From Leptospiraceae bacterium (GTDB taxonomy: Bacteria > Spirochaetota > Leptospiria > Turneriellales > Turneriellaceae): DNA of 7,421 nucleotides. Made by a program: the position numbers and the translations under genes. The DNA lies in NCBI GenBank assembly GCA_025057195.1, contig JANWWX010000060.1:1-7421 (forward strand). Reading direction: 5' to 3'. Every line of letters starts with the position of its first letter. The stretch's first letter is position 1. The notes beneath the pieces are model-generated. The model saw only the letters and a list, made by a program, of their open reading frames with translations. It was not told where the DNA came from and made no database searches. Of this stretch, positions 5,859-7,421 are shown one piece after another.

Positions 5859-6428
5859 ATGGCAGTAGCAGTTAAAGAAAGCACCCAACCCCGGCTGCGC
5901 CGGCTTTACAACGAAAAGATCCGGCCCGAGTTAAAAGAGGAATTGGGGCTGCGTTCGATCATGCAGGTGCCTGTGCTAAAAAAAATTGTCATCAACGTAG
6001 GGGCGGGATTTGCTGTTACCAATCCTAAAGCCCTCGATAGTGTGTTGGCGGAGTTGGCCGCAATCACGGGGCAGGCACCGGTCAAAACCCGAGCCAAAGA
6101 AGCAATCTCCAATTTCAAGCTGCGCAAAGGGCTTGCCATTGGTGCGATGGTCACGCTGCGCGGCAACCGTATGTACGAATTCCTCGACCGCTTGATCAGC
6201 GTGGCGCTGCCAAGGGTGCGTGATTTCAATGGCCTCAGCCCCAAAGCATTCGATGCACACGGCAATTATACCATAGGTATCCGGGAGCAGATCATCTTTC
6301 CGGAAATCCATTTTGACGACGTCGAGCGCATCCACGGGATGGATATCACTCTCGTGATCCGGTCGGAAAGTCCGGAGCATTCAGCAAAACTGCTCGAAAA
6401 ATTCCAATTCCCGCTGCGGAAAAAGTAG
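5859..6428 (+). CDS. rplE: 50S ribosomal protein L5
   Basis: Central-protuberance 50S protein that carries 5S rRNA and touches P-site tRNA. It has 189 residues (179 in E. coli); the extra residues are at the N-terminus ([10 protein letters not shown]). Family blocks are [20 protein letters not shown] (11-30), [14 protein letters not shown] (37-50), [20 protein letters not shown] (71-90), [18 protein letters not shown], and [14 protein letters not shown] (141-154). The start ATG 5859 follows the rplX stop by two bases. The nearest purine-rich site (AAAGGG 5840-5845) is about 13 bases away, so initiation probably depends on coupling. A GC-rich inverted repeat lies inside codons 11-15. Confidence 0.97.
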   Translation: MAVAVKESTQPRLRRLYNEKIRPELKEELGLRSIMQVPVLKKIVINVGAGFAVTNPKALDSVLAELAAITGQAPVKTRAKEAISNFKLRKGLAIGAMVTLRGNRMYEFLDRLISVALPRVRDFNGLSPKAFDAHGNYTIGIREQIIFPEIHFDDVERIHGMDITLVIRSESPEHSAKLLEKFQFPLRKK

Positions 6429-6434
6429 GAGAAT

Positions 6435-6620
6435 ATGGCTCGAAAAGCAATGATCATGAAAGCCCAGCGCCCGCCAAAATTTCGGGTCAGGGCGTACAAC
6501 CGCTGCCCGCTGTGTGGCCGTGCCCGTGGCTACCTGCGCCGGTTCCAGATGTGCCGCATCTGTTTTCGGGAACATGCCTCGCGTGGTCTCATACCAGGTG
6601 TGAGCAAATCTTCGTGGTAA
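6435..6620 (+). CDS. rpsN: 30S ribosomal protein S14, zinc-binding short form
   Basis: Small-subunit head protein, late in assembly, contacting S3 and S10. At 61 residues this is the short zinc type (also called rpsZ or S14 type Z), not the 89-101 residue zinc-free type. The zinc ligands are seen: Cys24 and Cys27 in CPLC, and Cys40 and Cys43 in CRIC. The end [17 protein letters not shown] fits the family, where GxxPGVxKxSW is the signature. The ATG has an AGGAG at 6427-6431 that overlaps the rplE stop TAG. rpsH follows after 4 bases. It is the only S14 in the window; a zinc-free paralogue elsewhere in the genome cannot be excluded. Confidence 0.97.
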   Translation: MARKAMIMKAQRPPKFRVRAYNRCPLCGRARGYLRRFQMCRICFREHASRGLIPGVSKSSW

Positions 6621-6624
6621 AGAT

Positions 6625-7017
6625 ATGCACAGCGATCCGATAGCCGATATGCTGACACGCCTCCGCAACGCCGCCAGGGCGGGGCACGAGAGTGTGGAGG
6701 TACGCATCAACAATACCTGTGAGAAAATCTTGTCAATCCTCAAGCATGAGGGCTTCATCGACTCGTACATAATCTACAAAAGCGGAGCAGCGCGCATGGC
6801 CAAAGTCGAGCTGCGCTATTACCAAAACCGTCCCGTTTTCACCACGATCGAACGGGTGTCCAAACCAGGCCGCCGCATTTACCTTAAGTGGAAAGATATC
6901 AAACCGACGCGAAACAACCTGGGACTCAGCATCTTGTCCACGCCAAAAGGTGTGCTGTCTGATAAAGAGGCCAAGTTCCAGCACGTCGGTGGCGAATACC
7001 TTTGTAGGATCTTTTAA
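6625..7017 (+). CDS. rpsH: 30S ribosomal protein S8
   Basis: Primary 16S rRNA-binding protein of the central domain; in E. coli it represses the spc operon by binding its mRNA near rplE. The 130 residues equal the E. coli length. The N-terminus DPIADMLTRLRNA is diagnostic. EKILSILKHEGFIDSY (about 33-48) and RVSKPGRRIYLKW (77-89) follow. The rRNA-binding signature is LGLSILSTPKGVLSDKEA at about 99-116, with Pro in place of the more common Ser in STSKG. The ending GGEYLCRIF corresponds to GGEvLCxvf in relatives. The ribosome binding site is weak (GTGGT just upstream). The stop is one base before the rplF start. Confidence 0.97.
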   Translation: MHSDPIADMLTRLRNAARAGHESVEVRINNTCEKILSILKHEGFIDSYIIYKSGAARMAKVELRYYQNRPVFTTIERVSKPGRRIYLKWKDIKPTRNNLGLSILSTPKGVLSDKEAKFQHVGGEYLCRIF

Positions 7018-7018
7018 T

Positions 7019-7421
7019 ATGTCACGGATTGGTAAAAAACCCATCCCGCTGCCTGCTGGAGTGACGGTCAGTGCTGCCGATGGCAGCGTGGTCGTCAAAG
7101 GTCCCAAAGGCGAGCTCAGGGCACCGCTTTTTCCAGGGCTCAGCCTGGAGGTCTCTGGCAATGTGGCGCGGATCCTACGGCATGGGGACGATAAGGCATT
7201 GAGGGCGAAGCATGGTTTGGTGCGCTCGCTCGTCAACAATTGTGTTATAGGAACCAGCATGGGCTACACCCGCACCCTTTTGATGCAGGGCGTGGGGTAC
7301 CGCGCGCAGAAGCGGGGCAAGGAAGTCGTATTCAGCCTTGGCTTCTCGCACGAGGTCGTGTACCGTGAACCGGCGGATGTAACTATCGAAGTCATTGAAA
7401 ATACCAAACTCAAAATCAGCG
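7019..7421 (+). CDS. rplF: 50S ribosomal protein L6 (5' part)
   Basis: 50S protein beside the sarcin-ricin loop, near the GTPase-associated centre. The frame opens at ATG 7019 and is still open at the window edge after 134 complete codons; the family has about 177-180 residues, so roughly the last quarter is missing. The N-terminal MSRIGKKPIPLPAGV is diagnostic, followed by VVVKGPKGELRAPL. The second of the two repeated domains begins with GYTRTLLMQGVGYRAQ (about 82-97), then FSLGFSHEVVY, the usual family motif region. An AGGA at 7006-7009 within the end of rpsH lies 9 bases upstream, and the rpsH stop is one base away. Confidence 0.95.
   Translation, partial: MSRIGKKPIPLPAGVTVSAADGSVVVKGPKGELRAPLFPGLSLEVSGNVARILRHGDDKALRAKHGLVRSLVNNCVIGTSMGYTRTLLMQGVGYRAQKRGKEVVFSLGFSHEVVYREPADVTIEVIENTKLKIS

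Noticed and set aside
1..7421. Search for mobile elements, CRISPR arrays, tRNAs, toxin-antitoxin or defence genes
   Set aside because: The whole window is filled by conserved ribosomal protein genes with gaps no longer than 58 bases; no repeats, cloverleafs or foreign-looking segments were seen.

Overview
The window is a continuous stretch of the bacterial S10–spc ribosomal protein cluster, read entirely on the plus strand. It holds seventeen genes in the canonical order: rpsJ (3' part), rplC, rplD, rplW, rplB, rpsS, rplV, rpsC, rplP, rpmC, rpsQ, rplN, rplX, rplE, rpsN (zinc type, often called rpsZ), rpsH and rplF (5' part). Every frame closes cleanly. There is no mobile element, tRNA, rRNA, CRISPR array or recognisable terminator, and nothing in the window looks foreign.

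The organism is a bacterium of moderate GC content. The short S14 with four cysteines, the S10/L2/L23/S3 sequence style and the unbroken fusion of the S10 and spc blocks look most like the Planctomycetes–Verrucomicrobia–Chlamydiae group, perhaps Verrucomicrobiota. That placement is from memory of the families and is only tentative. The proteins are fairly divergent from E. coli but keep the family signatures.

Layout: positions 1–2750 carry S10, L3, L4, L23 and L2, with small gaps and a TGATG overlap into rpsS. Positions 2750–4124 carry S19, L22 and S3, with the largest gap of the window (58 bases) before rplV. Positions 4131–5139 carry L16, L29 and S17, with a 47-base gap before rpmC and an ATGA overlap between rpmC and rpsQ. 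Positions 5114–7421 carry L14, L24, L5, S14, S8 and L6. The E. coli boundary between the S10 and spc operons lies between rpsQ and rplN. Here those two genes overlap by 26 bases, so there is no intergenic space for an spc promoter.

All products are structural parts of the 30S or 50S subunit and would be made from one polycistronic message with strong translational coupling. The regulatory leader expected upstream of rpsJ lies outside the window. I found no hidden novel system. The points worth checking are local: an insertion in L14, a long loop in L4, an S17 tail overprinted on the rplN start, two gaps carrying mini-ORFs that lead to the next gene, and slippage-prone A9 and G8 tracts.
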